This document shows, one piece after another, positions 1 through 12,375 of a stretch of 64,000 nucleotides of DNA (position 1 is its first letter; each line of letters begins with the position of its first letter). The notes under the pieces are model-generated. The model did not search any database. It was not told the origin of the DNA and saw only the letters and a program-made list of their open reading frames with translations. The stretch comes from Batkoa obscura. Taxonomy: Eukaryota; Entomophthoromycota; Entomophthoromycetes; Entomophthorales; Batkoaceae. The translations under genes and the position numbers were made by a program. The stretch lies in assembly GCA_030770535.1 (NCBI GenBank), contig JASVEC010000008.1:930001-994000 (forward strand), written 5' to 3'.

Positions 1-1297
1 GATTGATCATATAAATAATTACTAACTAAACACGAAAATCATAATCGTAAAGCAGCGGATTTGATACAAATGTAATGTCATCTGTTTGTAAAATTGCTAT
101 ATTTTTAGTATCTATTTTAACCTTGATGTTGTAGAAAGTCAAAGAATTTGTATTTTGTTTTGAATATGATATGGGGTTGAGAAGAGAGCAATTATAAATA
201 AATAGTCTATTAACTTATATCAATATACTTTGGCAGCTACCCATTTACTTGACTTATTTATAAACGGTGTTACTATCTATTATTGGTATTTAATCTATAT
301 ATTGAAATTAGTTTCAAAATTCCATAAAGTACTAAGCTTTTGTTATTGTCCTGGTCTTATTACTAAAAGTTGAGTGTCCCTGTTGAATAAGTGAGTGAAT
401 AAAATAGAATGATGAAATTTCAAAACTATTGAATTTAAAATTTATGGTTTTCTAATTAAAAAGCCAAGTATCTCTACACTATTATTGTTTCCATTACAAA
501 GCTAAATAGCTAACATAATGAAATATATTTAGGGCTTTTAGTACAATGTAAGGTACAAGAACTAAAGCTTATAGTTGGTAAAGTAACGGTGAGATTATAG
601 GATCACATATCGAAACCTTTCAGCTGCTATATTCAGATTATTTGTAAACAACTTCAAATAAGCAATGAATTATTAAAAATACTTTAGTAATGTTTTAAAA
701 ATAAAAGTTAAAAAATTAAAATAGTATGCGAACTGGTATTATATTTCTACAGAAGCATATTGGTCAGTATCAATTTATCTGATTAAAAAACTATATAAAG
801 TTGAGCTATTATGTTAATCCTGCCTCTAAGTTATTTTATCAAATTGTTGAGTGAAACACTTACCAATTTCAAGTGAATAGGGATTTTTAAAGCTATTAAT
901 ATCAAAAAACAGTCAATGCATTGCGTCATTATCCCTTATAATTCATAGTTCTCCCAATAATCATTCCCTACAAAAAATAATAATAAAACCCAGTTATCCT
1001 TTAGGCTAGAAGCAGGACAATTAAGGGAGAGCGAATTTCTCATCCCTGACTGAGCAAATTTTGAGTTATCAATCCAGAAAAATAAAAAAATGCAATGTCA
1101 TAGCCAATAAAATTCGATCAATTTAAGTTATTATGTAAATTGGAATGACTCATTAAGCTTAAGTTTTATGCAAAACCCATAAAAGTTTCACATAACAAAT
1201 TAAAGGATCAAAAGAATTGTTCAACCCACTTCAATCGATTTTGTAAAACGAACTTAATAAATAAGCTTGAGGACAGCATAAAATTTTTACAAAAGCT
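1..1297. other. Non-coding stretch upstream of the GlnRS gene
   Basis: AT-rich sequence with frequent stops in all frames. I see no gene, RNA or repeat copy here. The last 100-200 bases presumably hold the promoter of the glutaminyl-tRNA synthetase gene. Confidence 0.5.
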
Positions 1298-3853
1298 ATG
1301 GACTCCCTTCAAGCCAAATTTGAATCCATCGGGTTATCCGAAACGAAAGCCAAAGATACTTTAAAAAACAAGAAGCTTGCCCCTTTATTAGATAAAGTGA
1401 TCGACTTAGCTTCCCTTTCTCCGGAAACTTTAAGTGAAAAAAAACATATAGGTAACAACTTGTATAACTTGGCTACTACAATTACTTCAGATGCTACCAA
1501 TCGATTAGAATTTTTGGTATCTAAAGTAGCTAATGAGGACTTAAGAACTTCAGAACAAATTTCAGCTGCTATTAAATATTGTGACAAATTATTAGTTGAA
1601 GAAGAGATTGATGTTAATAAGTTTAATGAAATTTGTGGGGTTGGTAAGTTATTCTTTATTCCTTATTCCATTATGATTTTTATTTACATGTTCCTCTAGG
1701 CGTTGTTGTTACCAAAGAACAAATAGAACAAATAGTAACTAGAATTATTGAAGAAAATAAGGAAAAGTTAATAACTGAGCGTTATCGTTTTGTATTTCCT
1801 TTGCTTGCTATTTTACGTCAAGATTTTGTTTTAAAATGGGCTAATGGTGGGGATGTAAAAACTGAATTGGATAAACAAGCTTTAGCTTTACTTGGTCCTA
1901 AAGACGAAAGAGATGTTGTTGTTAAAACTAAGGTAATATATAACTATTGATTATAAAGTAGTAATTAACATATTGTTTATATAGGGAAAAGCTAAAGGAG
2001 GAGAAGGTAAAAAAGAAGCCAAAAAGGCCGAAACCAGTAAAGTAGAAGAAAATAAAGATTCTAAAGTTATTGAAAAAGATCCTTCTCTTGCTTCTTTATC
2101 CATGTTTTATGAAGGTGAATTATCACGTTTACATAAACCTGGAGGTAATAAACAAATCAAAGCCTCTATTATGGAAGAACATCTTAAGCGTACCAAAGGT
2201 AAAGTAATTACTCGATTCCCACCAGAACCAAATGGTTTCCTTCATATTGGACATGCTAAAGCTATTAATGTTAATTTTGGTTATGCTCAAGCTCATGATG
2301 GTATCTGCTATTTAAGATATGATGATACTAATCCAGAAGCAGAAGAAGAAATTTACTTTACTTCAATTTTAAAAGCAGTTGAATGGCTTGGATTTAAACC
2401 ATTTAAAATAACTTATTCTTCCGATTATTTTGATCGACTTTATGAATTAGCAGTTAAATTAATTAAAGTTGATAAAGCTTATGTTTGTCATTGTACTGGA
2501 GAAGAAATTCATAAACATCGTGGTGGAGATGAGAAAGGACCTAGAAGTGAATGCATTCATCGTAATCGACCAATTGAAGAATCTTTAAAAGAATTTGACA
2601 ATATGAAATTAGGTAAATATAAAGAAGGAGAAGCTATTTTAAGAATGAAAATGGATATGCAAAGTGGGAATCCTCAATTTTGGGATTTAGTAGCTTATCG
2701 TGTATTATATACACCCCATCATCGTACTAAAGATAAGTGGTGTGTTTATCCAACTTATGATTTTACTCATTGTTTAGTTGATTCTTTTGAAGATATTACA
2801 CATTCTTTGTGTACTTTAGAATTTGTACAATCCAGACCTTCATATTATTGGTTATGTGATAGTTTAGAAGTTTATAAGCCTGTACAATGGGAATATGGTA
2901 GATTAAATGTATCTAGTACTATTTTATCAAAGAGAAAGATATTAAAATTAATTACTGAAAAATATGTTAATGGCTGGGATGATCCTAGATTATATACTTT
3001 ACCTTCTTTAAGAAGAAGAGGTGTACCACCAGCTGCTATTAATACTTTTGTTAGAGATGTTGGTGTTACTACTTCAACTACTACAATTGATGTTAAACGT
3101 TTGGATAATTATATTCGTGATCATTTAAATGAAACAGCACCAAGGATCATGGCTATTTTAGATCCAATTAAAGTAGTTATTGAAAATTTACCAGAAAATT
3201 ATTATGAAAGTATTACTGTACCAAATAAACCTAGAGATCCTAAGATGGGAGAACATCAAGTACCATTTACGAATACTTTTTATATTGACGCTAGTGATTT
3301 TAGAATCGAAGATAGTAAAGATTATTTTAGATTAGCACCAAATAAAACCGTAGGGTTATTATATGTTAATTGTCCAATTAGTTGTACATCCTATGAAGTA
3401 GATGAACAAACCAATAAAGTTACATTAATTAAATGCCGTTATGAAAATGAAGGGCAAATCAAAAAACCAAAAACATATATTCAATGGGTAGCTCATGCAC
3501 CAGAACATCAATCTCCAGTTTCAATTGAAGAATTAAGAGTATACAATCCACTATTTTTACATGAAAATCCACAAGATAAAACTTTAGTACCAAATGGTTT
3601 CTTATCTGATGTTGATCCTAATTCATTAGAAATTAAAAAGGGTGCTATTGTTGAAACAGGTATCTTCCAAGCAATTGAAAATGTTTTGAAGGAAAAGGAA
3701 GAGAAAGATTGTCTTGAAGAAGTTCGTGCTCAATTTATTAGAGTTGGTTATTTCTGTTTAGATAAAGATAGTTTAATTCAAGATAAGATTGAAGATAGTA
3801 AACTTATCTTTAATCGTATTGTTACACTTAAAGAAGATACTAAAAAAGATTAA
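1298..3853 (+). CDS. GLN4: Glutaminyl-tRNA synthetase, cytosolic
   Basis: Charges tRNA-Gln with glutamine in the cytosol (class Ic aminoacyl-tRNA synthetase). Three exons are read: 1298-1643, 1700-1932 and 1985-3853, with introns of 56 and 52 bp. They join in frame to 815 codons, close to yeast Gln4 and human QARS. The first about 200 residues form the eukaryotic N-terminal tRNA-binding domain, followed by a Lys/Glu-rich linker. The catalytic part opens with TRFPPEPNGFLHIGHAKAIN, which holds the HIGH signature. The KMSKS-type loop is LSKRK at about 2927-2941. The C-terminal beta-barrel anticodon-binding domain is complete. The start is the first in-frame ATG before a conserved N-terminal helix. 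Family assignment is very secure; only the splice calls are my reading. Confidence 0.95.
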
Positions 3854-4037
3854 ATAAGTGTTTTTAACGAATTTGAATGCTTTGCATTTTATGTTTACTT
3901 TTACTGTTACTTTACTTGAATTCTTAATACAAAATACTAAAATGATTATTTTTTATTGAAAAAAAATAACATAAAAATCAAATATGACTAAATACTAAAA
4001 TTGTCTTCCAAAATTAGTAAATTGTTATTCAAACATT

Positions 4038-5700
4038 TCATTCCATTTCAGGAGTTGGAAAAGCAATTGATTGACCTTTCAATTCACCATCTGTATAAAA
4101 TAATAAAGGTCGAAAAGATGGCTCATGATTAAGTACACTATTATACTATATTATTATACTGTCATTTGTATTATTATATTAAATTACCTTGAATTTTGAA
4201 AATGATTAATTAAAGCATGAATACCTTGAATAGTAGCATAAGCTAAATCACATCTCTTTTCAGATTTAAAATGTGGCCTAAACGAATATTATAATAACTA
4301 TTGTTGTTGTAACTAGTTGTTTATTCAACTTACCATCGATTACCAACATAAATTTGAATAAATTTAATAATGGCTCTTTAAATAAAAAATCAGTTTAAAA
4401 ATAGTACGTATAACACACTTACTCCTTACTAACAAAATTAATAAATGCATAGCCTACATTACATTTATTAATAAAATCCATACGAAGATATAAAAAATTA
4501 AATTCTCCCAAATGCGTTTGATTTAATACATCTAATAACATGGACTAAAAATAATTATCATTAATCTACTATAAAAATGTATATAAACTAAATTATTACT
4601 TGTGTGTATTTATTAGGAATATTTTTAATCATGAAAGTAGTTCGCTGATCCAAATCTACTTACTTATAAATATTATATACATAAACAAAAATTTCACTTA
4701 CTTGATAAAACCTTTTCAGTATTTTCTGTTTTCCAACTACCTCTCCATGAAGTACTTATACCATTTTGGTTTCTTTGATTTTTGTTATTTATTCTTAACA
4801 TTGTATTTTCAGAACTTGAAGAGGTAGCGGTTGATATTTGTTTATTATACTGAGATAATAGTCGATTTTTTTCAGCTCTTAATTTTATAGCCATATTAAT
4901 ATCTCCTATATTTTTATCATATTCATAAAAACAGGTGGCTGCTATGGACTATAGTCATTGTTATTAGATAGTAGAAACAAAATTTGATTTTAGTATAATA
5001 CTTACCTTAAGTGTATTAAGCCAAGCTTTAACTCTATCACATACACGTACATCATAAAAATTAAGTAATAATATATGAATCTCATCATCTTTAATTGATT
5101 TATAATCCTTAAAGCCATCAATTATTTTTAAGTGTCTCTAAGAAAAGACTCTCAATATCTTCTTCTTTAATATTATAATTATATTAATTCCTTACTTTAA
5201 ACGCTTCCAACTCTACATTATCAAAATAATGTAAAATTACAATAGAATTATAAAATTTATGTAATACACTATTATTGCATAAAACCAATGGATCTTGATT
5301 GATTTGTTTAATTAACTACAAAAATACATCAACATTAACTAATAATGCAAATAGTAACAATGATAAACTTACATCTCGATAATATAAATCATTATAGAAA
5401 TTAATTGTATACAACTTTGGATCCAATATTTCCATAATACTTTGCATAATACTATTAGAAAACCGTATATCGTAAATACTCACAAGTACTGTTTGATGTA
5501 TCATTAATAATTGTACATCCGAAAATTGAAACTTAAAAAAGTTAGATGAGTAGTTAATAAAAAACTTAACAATGATAAAAAAAGTTAGATACCTTTAATC
5601 TCTCATATAACGGTGATAAAAGTGTATGATTTGGACTTGAAATCATTATATGATGAGTAGAAAGTTGTAATGAAAACGGTTGATATATACTCAATGACAT
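4038..5700 (-). CDS. Mei2-like RNA-binding protein with three RRM-like regions
   Basis: About ten short exons, roughly 390 residues. The C-terminal half is the Mei2-type RRM: exons around 4350-4655 encode TTFMIKNIPNKYTQ and then FLYLRMDFINKCNVGYAFIN, both diagnostic of the family, followed by CDLAYATIQGIHALINHFQN and a terminal RPLLFY. Two weaker RRM-like segments precede it, marked by LVSIYDIRFSNSIMQ (about 5435-5490) and LLLNFYDVRVCDRVKAW, which match the YD(L/I)R strands of Mei2 RRM1 and RRM2. Mei2 of fission yeast drives meiotic entry by holding RNA-elimination factors; the role here is inferred. Residues between the domains are S/T/N-rich. The start is the first ATG and the stop is TGA at 4038-4040. 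The spliced model needs transcript support. Confidence 0.8.
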
Positions 5701-6271
5701 TGTTTATAGTAAAATTGTACAAAATATATAATAGATTTTCAATAAAAATGATCAAAATACAAAGCGCTATTAAAAAAAGAAACTAACTAACAATTATATA
5801 TTAATGTTACTATCCTAAATGCATTTAATAAAAAATTTAATGCATTTCGTTTTATTAAGCTCGGTTTATAAAAGCTTAACAAACAAATCAAAAACTTAAT
5901 TCCATTTTCAATTCATTTAACTTTTAAACTCCTATTAATAAACAAGATATAAATTTACTTTCCAATGAATTAAAATTTCCTTTTATTTCAACCTAAATTA
6001 TTATCAAAATCTGTAGCTTCATCTTAAACTAATAAAAAAAAATCGTATTAAAAATTATTGTTTATTTTATTACTATTATTGTTTATTTCATTACTATTAT
6101 TGTTATAATATAAAACATTTTTATTTTATTATTATTATTATTATCTCCACCTAAAATTATATATAAACAAAAAATTTACAATTAAATCCCTATCGTCACC
6201 GCTTTAAATTTTATCTACTAATTAACTTTCATGCATGTCCTAGATTACTTCACAAACACTCTTTTTACTTC
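5701..6271. other. Intergenic spacer with a TTA microsatellite
   Basis: Very AT-rich spacer between two minus-strand genes. It contains a run of TTA/TTATT units at about 6057-6146. It should hold the promoter of the Mei2-like gene and the 3' end of the next gene. No other feature seen. Confidence 0.45.
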
Positions 6272-8945
6272 TCATTTCCTAAACGAAAGATCATCAATCA
6301 ATTGAGTATTTCTAGCACAAGTGATCAACATATCTTGCGCTAATATTGACATCTCCGGATTGTTTGGCTAATGAAAAAATACATTATTAAAAACTATATA
6401 AAAAAATTATATAAAGATTCAACTTACTGGTATTGTAACTTCCAAACAAGTGATTGAATAATTTAATTTAGCTGATACTGAAAGGGCCAATAAACCAGCT
6501 AATGATACTTTAGAGTTCAAAGAGATATCTAAACGTGTTAAGCTTTTAGTTTCTGGTAATACTTCTGCTAATGCTATGGCTCCTATTATTTTATCAAATT
6601 AAAAAAATATTATCAATAAACAGATGTTTTATAATTTATTATTACCTTCTGATGTCATACATGTATTTGATAAAAATAAGGATTTCAAACTATTATTTTG
6701 TCCAAAACAGGATTTGATGGACCATAGCTAATAAATAAATTTATAAATTTATTAAAGTATAATTATATAAATTAATAGCTTACTCCATCAATCGAAGGTC
6801 CACACATTGGATTTCCTGATAAATCTAACGAATGTAACTTTCTATTTGTTTTCTATCAAAATGAAAAATTAATATTATATTATTATAAATACTATATTAT
6901 AATAAATTACCAAAGCTTCAAAAAGACGGACCATACCAAATTCATCAATTAAATTACTACCAAGTTTGAGTTCTTCTAATTGTGAATTTGGACTAGATAG
7001 TGGGGATAATATACAATATAGCCCTTCTGTCTATAAAAAGTAATTTTTATATTAAAAACATTTTTCTTACTTTTAATATTTCTAATATTTACCTTCAATG
7101 AATTTTGGCTTAAATCTAAAATCGATAATTTAGACGATAGAAACATTTTATCTGGCTAAAAAAATAAAAACATTTAAAGAACTCAAAAGAAATACAATAT
7201 AAATTACGTCTTCACTGCCACTCAAAAACATTGAAATATACTGAGCTCCTTGGGAGGTAATATTATTTCCACACAATGCGAGCGATCTTATATTTGATTT
7301 GATAATACCTTGACCTAATAAATATTCATTAAATCAATAACTTGTATCTCAAAGTATTGTTTAACTTACATAATATTTTCAACTCTTGCAATCTAATAGA
7401 ACATTCATTCAATTTTAAATCCTCAAATGAGGACATATTTGTATCCTGCTCCTCATTAAACCTCGGCGATAATGGAGAAGTTAATGGAGATAAAAGAGTT
7501 TGTGGCTCGTTTGTTGAGTTATTATTTGAATCTAAATGAACAATTCCACGTGCTAAAAACTTTGCGGATCGATATGTTATTGGTATACCAGATAAATCAA
7601 GCGATTTTAATTTTTTTGACTAAAAATAAATATAAATTAATTAATTAATATTGTTACTATGATTATTATTATGTTATTGTTATTACCTGACTTATGTAAG
7701 TAGCAATATACTTAACACCGTCAGATTTTATTTTTGGATTATTAGCTAAACTTAACATACAGATACGATCTTTTGTCAATAAATTACTCACTAGCACTTT
7801 GATACTCTAATAAAAATTAAATTCAATACTACTAATATAATTACAAATAACCTAATATTTACCTCATCATCTAAACTACAATCTTCCAATTCTAATCTTG
7901 TTAGATTGCTAAATAAATCTAATACGTCTGATATTGGTAAAATACTTTTTAATGGGAAAGATTCACCTTAAATAATGTAATATAAATATATAACCATGGC
8001 TTAATATAATACAAATAAACCTTACCAGTCAATATAATACTCTCAATACATTGATTAGTACCAATAGCTTCCTAAAGAATACAAAACATAAATATTACTC
8101 TATTAAAAAAAATCACGATAATTTACCTCCAATATCTGAAGAAATCTCCCGTTAGGATGTTCTTCTCTTGAATTACAAATAGATAAATACCACTCCAAAA
8201 TATCTTTACAACTAAATTTCGCCCCCTCTCCTTTTCCTTTTAACCAAGGGCCTTCCAACCCCATATATTGTTCATAACGATTATCTTCACTTGGCAATAA
8301 TTTAATAGACGAAGGAATAATATAAGAAGTGGACCTTAAAGGTACAGAAAACCGAACTCTTTTTAATTTATTGGGATTTAATTCTGATGTTTTCCCTTCT
8401 TCTTCTTCATAATACGAATTTTTACTAAATGATAGAAATCGATTCAATAACCGTGTACTTTGTTGTCTAAATACTAAACTGGAACGTCGGGCATAACTAC
8501 TGGGTGGTAAAGAAGGTTTTAATATCCCTTTTGTCGGTTTTTTATGGAGTTCTTTTGAGTGAAAAAGGTTTAGTATTACATCATGTTTTTTTATGCATGC
8601 TTATTATTGTTATTTACCTGTTATCTCTATTTCTAAGTCCTTGATATTTTTATTATCTTTAATTTTAACTTGTTCTTTTAATTGTTTTACATCCACCATA
8701 CCTTCTGGCTCTTCGGTTAAACTGAAGCTATTATCTGCTTTTAATGTTGCTTTATTTTCATCCCCGTTAACATCTCCATTAGTTAAATTATTATTACTTG
8801 CTGGTGCTTCTAATATTCTAAGTTTAGTCAATTCGTCTACTAAATCTAAATGATCAAATTCATCTAAACTAAATCGAGTGGGATCAAAACGTAAGCGTTT
8901 ATTCATTTCACCTATTAACCCTTTAACGGGGTCTTCGTTCTCCAT
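6272..8945 (-). CDS. Leucine-rich-repeat protein with PP1-docking motif (PPP1R37-like)
   Basis: A long gene with about a dozen small introns. Exon 1 (8945 to about 8621) encodes an acidic N-terminus. Exon 2 reads KKPTKGILKPSLPPSSYARR and then KRVRFSVPLRSTSY, where KRVRF is a canonical RVxF docking motif for protein phosphatase 1. The remaining exons encode ribonuclease-inhibitor-type leucine-rich repeats, for example KLKSLDLSGIPITYRSAKFL, KLSILDLSQNSLK and QLEELKLGSNLIDEFG. The last repeats, LTRLDISLNSKVSLAGLLAL then SVSAKLNYSITCLEV, closely resemble the end of human PPP1R37, which has the same order of RVxF followed by LRRs. A regulatory subunit of PP1/Glc7 is therefore likely, probably nuclear; its substrate is unknown. 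Start ATG at 8945, stop TGA at 6272-6274. Confidence 0.75.
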
Positions 8946-9740
8946 TGTTTATAAATAAAAGCGATAATTTTTAAAATTAAAGTTAACTTTTTTTGATTTC
9001 AAGTTATATTTAGCTATATATTTTTATTTTACTGTGAGGTTCTACAGGCACTATAAAACCAATGCTAGGTGTTTTAAATAAGTTAAAGCGTTAATTTTTT
9101 TAGATTTTCGCTAAATAATCGATGCCTTGAATTTAATATTATTTGCACTAAGTTTTAAAAATCAAAAAATATTTCTTCTTCTAATGATAAATTCTTAGAC
9201 TTTAACACAGTTCAAGTTCATGACGGTTTATAACAGTTTATAAAAACTTTGTGAATTATACTTTTGTTCAAATATAAAAGATATTTGAGAAATCTCAAAG
9301 GTAATTACTTGTGAAATTTTAAAGAAAACTTGACAATTCAATCTACATAAAACATCTAGCATTGACTTTAGCAATTTTATAACCTCAATTAGGAACTTAA
9401 CCCTCTTAATGTTTAATAATATTTACCTAACATTACTAAAGACTTTGCTTTATTAGGATAATCATTGATAAAAATATCAGTGGTAATAATCAAAGTAGTT
9501 GTATTATATGCATTCAGGGAGTTTAATATTATCAGTTGTTAAATAACACCATCCATAAGAAGCTTTTTTTGATCATTAGCTATCCCTGATTTTCTTGTTT
9601 TTGAATTTCTAATTAATAAAAATAAAAACATTATTATATTAACATTTTGAAACCTTTGTAATGTATTATAGATTTAATACTCTAATATAAACTCAAAAAC
9701 AACAACCGAGTTATTGTTATTTATTAAAATTAAAAGGACT
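8946..9740. other. Intergenic spacer downstream of the NADPH oxidase gene
   Basis: Holds the left copy of the palindromic repeat family 2 (about 9034-9392). The rest is AT-rich with no gene visible. Confidence 0.5.
9034..9392. repeat. Palindromic terminal-inverted-repeat element, family 2, copy 1
   Basis: The two ends are inverted copies of each other. The left end reads TGAGGTTCTACAGGCAC then CAATGCTAGGTGTTTTAAA. The right end, reverse-complemented, reads TTGAGGTTATAAAATTGC then CAATGCTAGATGTTTTATG. A second copy lies at about 11640-11990. The stretch 9139-9183 (TTATTTGCACTAAG...) matches the reverse complement of 11836-11880 at about 40 of 45 positions, with most differences C/T. No coding capacity. 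Best read as a non-autonomous foldback or MITE-like DNA element. Ends are approximate. Confidence 0.7.
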
Positions 9741-11457
9741 TTAAAAGTTTTCTTTGTTGTAATGGAACTTAGTACCTTCATTACCTGGTTGTGAATACTG
9801 ATTACAATACATATGAAGAGATTTGGACAAAGGTTTAGGTCCGCAGAAAAATACACCAATATCTGTAGATTTATGTCTCTCCACTAACTTCTGGAAAATA
9901 CTATTAAAGTTAGGTCTTCCAAACTGAGTTGGTGATCTTAACCCTGTTAAAGCATCCTCTTTACCCGCTTCATAATTAAGCGTAAGGTTGAGAATCTCAT
10001 CTGACTTTAATTTTCCTGTTAAAAAAGTGTTAATCTCAATGATATGAGAAGTATCCTCTTGTTCAATCACACTTAACAATGATTGAAACCATTCAAAAGC
10101 TTCTTTATCACGACAAGTCCATATGAAATATACCTTAGATAATCTAGTTTGTTTACTTGGGGTATAAAGACGATACCAAATAGATCTAAGGATAGAAGCG
10201 AATGGATTTATACCAATACCTGCGCCAACCAACACCGATACTTCATAATTGAATACATCTTCCGATGCGCAACCAAAAGGCCCATCGATCATAATTGAAG
10301 GTAAAGCTCTATCCAACAACTCATCGGTAGCAGCTTGTGGTGATTTAGCATTTACGTCACAGCCCAAACGTTCTGCAAGCGATTTAGTAAAGTTCCCAGC
10401 CATTCTTATATGTATGGAAGCATAATCGTCTTCTGGGGCGGAGGTTAAAGTAAATGGATGCCATTGATGTAGGGAAACTTCTGGGCAATTTAAGAAGATA
10501 TATTGCCCTGCTTTCATTTTAAAATTCTTCTTTTTAAACTGAATTTCTATTACTCTGGAAGGATGATGTACGACTCTAGATATGAAAGTCTCTCTAGAGC
10601 CTCGCCATTCTCTCATAACTCTTTCATAAAGATATAAAACACCAGAAAATGTCCAATATTTCCAAAAGGAAGCGCCTGCACAATAAGGTGGATGATCTCT
10701 CCTAATCAAGCAAAAACCACCATGGAAACTATACATTAAAAAGTAGATAGCGAATAGATGGTGGGTATACCAAAACAATTCAAAATTTTGTCGACGTACT
10801 TTACTAAGCGAGGTAGCACCTATTAAAATGAGACATAATAGCATAATACAACCTGACCATCCAGGCCCCGTTAAAAAAGTATAGTGGACCCAGCTTTTTC
10901 CGGTGATACCACCCACATCGAGGTTGGATAATTTATAAAAATTGATGAAATGGGCGATTGAATGAGTAATAGAATAAAAGATGATAGTCCAAGCAGTAAG
11001 TTTATGAAAAGTCCTATTTTTATCAAAGGGGATAACATGGTTTAAAGGGGTAGATCTCAATAAAGAAATAGTAGTACGGCACATTGGTAAAAGAATTAAA
11101 GCGGTGTTGATTTCAATTGGTAATGAAGTTGCTCTAGCAATAAGGAAAGACTCTTGTAAAATATTTCGTACCATACTAAACTCACTATTGTATTTGTAGT
11201 TCACGAAAGCAAACCCAAAGATTAAAATTTGACTAATACACCAGGTAACCATAAATACAAAGATTGAGGCTATAAATTATATATTAGTAGGAGTTATGAT
11301 GAAGATGTATAAATCGTCTACTTTCATTTTTAACATATCGTGATATCTTAGTAACTAATCCTAGTTTACTATAGTCTAATGGAGTTGTTGGTGTCATATA
11401 GCTGGAGTTATTATCCAACGATTGATATCCAGATTTACCTTTAGCAATTTTATCCAT
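9741..11457 (-). CDS. NOX: NADPH oxidase, gp91phox/NoxA-NoxB type
   Basis: A membrane flavocytochrome that passes electrons from cytosolic NADPH through FAD and two haems to oxygen, giving superoxide; in fungi it serves development and hyphal growth. Two exons, 11322-11457 and 9741-11269, are split by a 52-bp intron and give 554 residues. The ferric-reductase transmembrane part has haem-type histidines in FHKLTAW, HSIAHF and THHLFAIYFL. The FAD site is HPFTLTSAPE, the NADPH site is VGAGIGINPFASIL, and the C-terminus ends FHYNKENF as is typical of Nox. No EF hands are present, so it is not a NoxC/Nox5 type. The upstream exon supplies MDKIAKGKSGYQSL; a later start at 11252 would truncate a conserved first helix. 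Repeat family 2 flanks the gene on both sides. Confidence 0.93.
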
Positions 11458-12375
11458 TTTAGAGTATTTTATTTAATAGTATCAAACCAATTTTTAAAGA
11501 TAAGGATAGAGGCAGTGAAAGTTGAAAGTCACTTTAAACAAATAAAATATAAATATAAAGATTTTAAATTTTTAAAAGATGGGCTTCTATATTTAAAGTG
11601 TTGTAATTTACCAATGGCTCTTAATTTATTGGCCTTAAACCACTCATTAGTACAATTACTAAATATCAATGCTAAATGCTTTCCATAAATTCAATAGCTA
11701 AGTTTATTACAATTTTCGCTAAGTAATTGTCTGAGATTTCTTTAAGATCTTTTGTATTTGAACAAAAATATAATTTTAAAGTGTACTTATATATATTCTA
11801 AACTTAAATTGTGACGAAGACTTGCAAGGATTTGTTAAAAGAAAAAATATTATTTAATTTTTAAAGCTTAGTGCAAATAATGTTAAATCTCAAGACATCA
11901 ACTATTTGGCGAAAATTTAAAAAAAATTGACAGTTTAATTTATGTAAAATATCTAATATTGATCTTTATTAACTGTCTAAATATTAAGTGGAGAGGATAA
12001 ATTTGGTAACTTAACGGCTATTAAATTTTGTCCATAAATTTTATCAAATCAGTAAAGATGAACGTGATATTCGAATATTCTAATAACACTTTAACACTTT
12101 TATTAATGTATTATAAAAAATTTAGTTTTTATGTTTTATTTTAATATATTAAATTACCTATAAAATATAATTAGCAATTCAAAAATAATAAAGCGATTAT
12201 ATAAAATAAAACTAATTTTACTGTCTTTTTTATTATTTAACAATACATAATTCACTATCACTTTATCTTGAAATTGCGTCATTCTTTTTTTTACATAGCA
12301 TTTGTCATAAAAACAAATACAAAAACCATCCCATCTCAACTATATTAAACGATTTAACCTAAAAGTCAATAAATA
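11458..12375. other. Intergenic spacer between NOX and rhodanese genes
   Basis: Divergent spacer. It contains the right copy of repeat family 2 (about 11640-11990) and, just outside it, a 16-base string AAGTGGAGAGGATAAA (11986-12001) that recurs at 42461-42476. No gene supported; reading frames here lack homology. Confidence 0.5.
11640..11990. repeat. Palindromic terminal-inverted-repeat element, family 2, copy 2
   Basis: The near end reads TATCAATGCTAAATGC. The far end, reverse-complemented, reads GATCAATATTAGATATTTT. Internally it matches copy 1 in inverted orientation along most of its length: TTTTGTTCAAATACAAAAGA here against TTTTGTTCAAATATAAAAGA at about 9261-9280, with GAAATCTCA shared next to both. 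It sits just upstream of the NADPH oxidase start. No reading frame of note. Ends are approximate. Confidence 0.68.

Noticed and set aside
11422-11688. Plus-strand frame of 88 codons
   Set aside because: Overlaps the first NOX exon on the other strand and then runs into repeat family 2; no homology.
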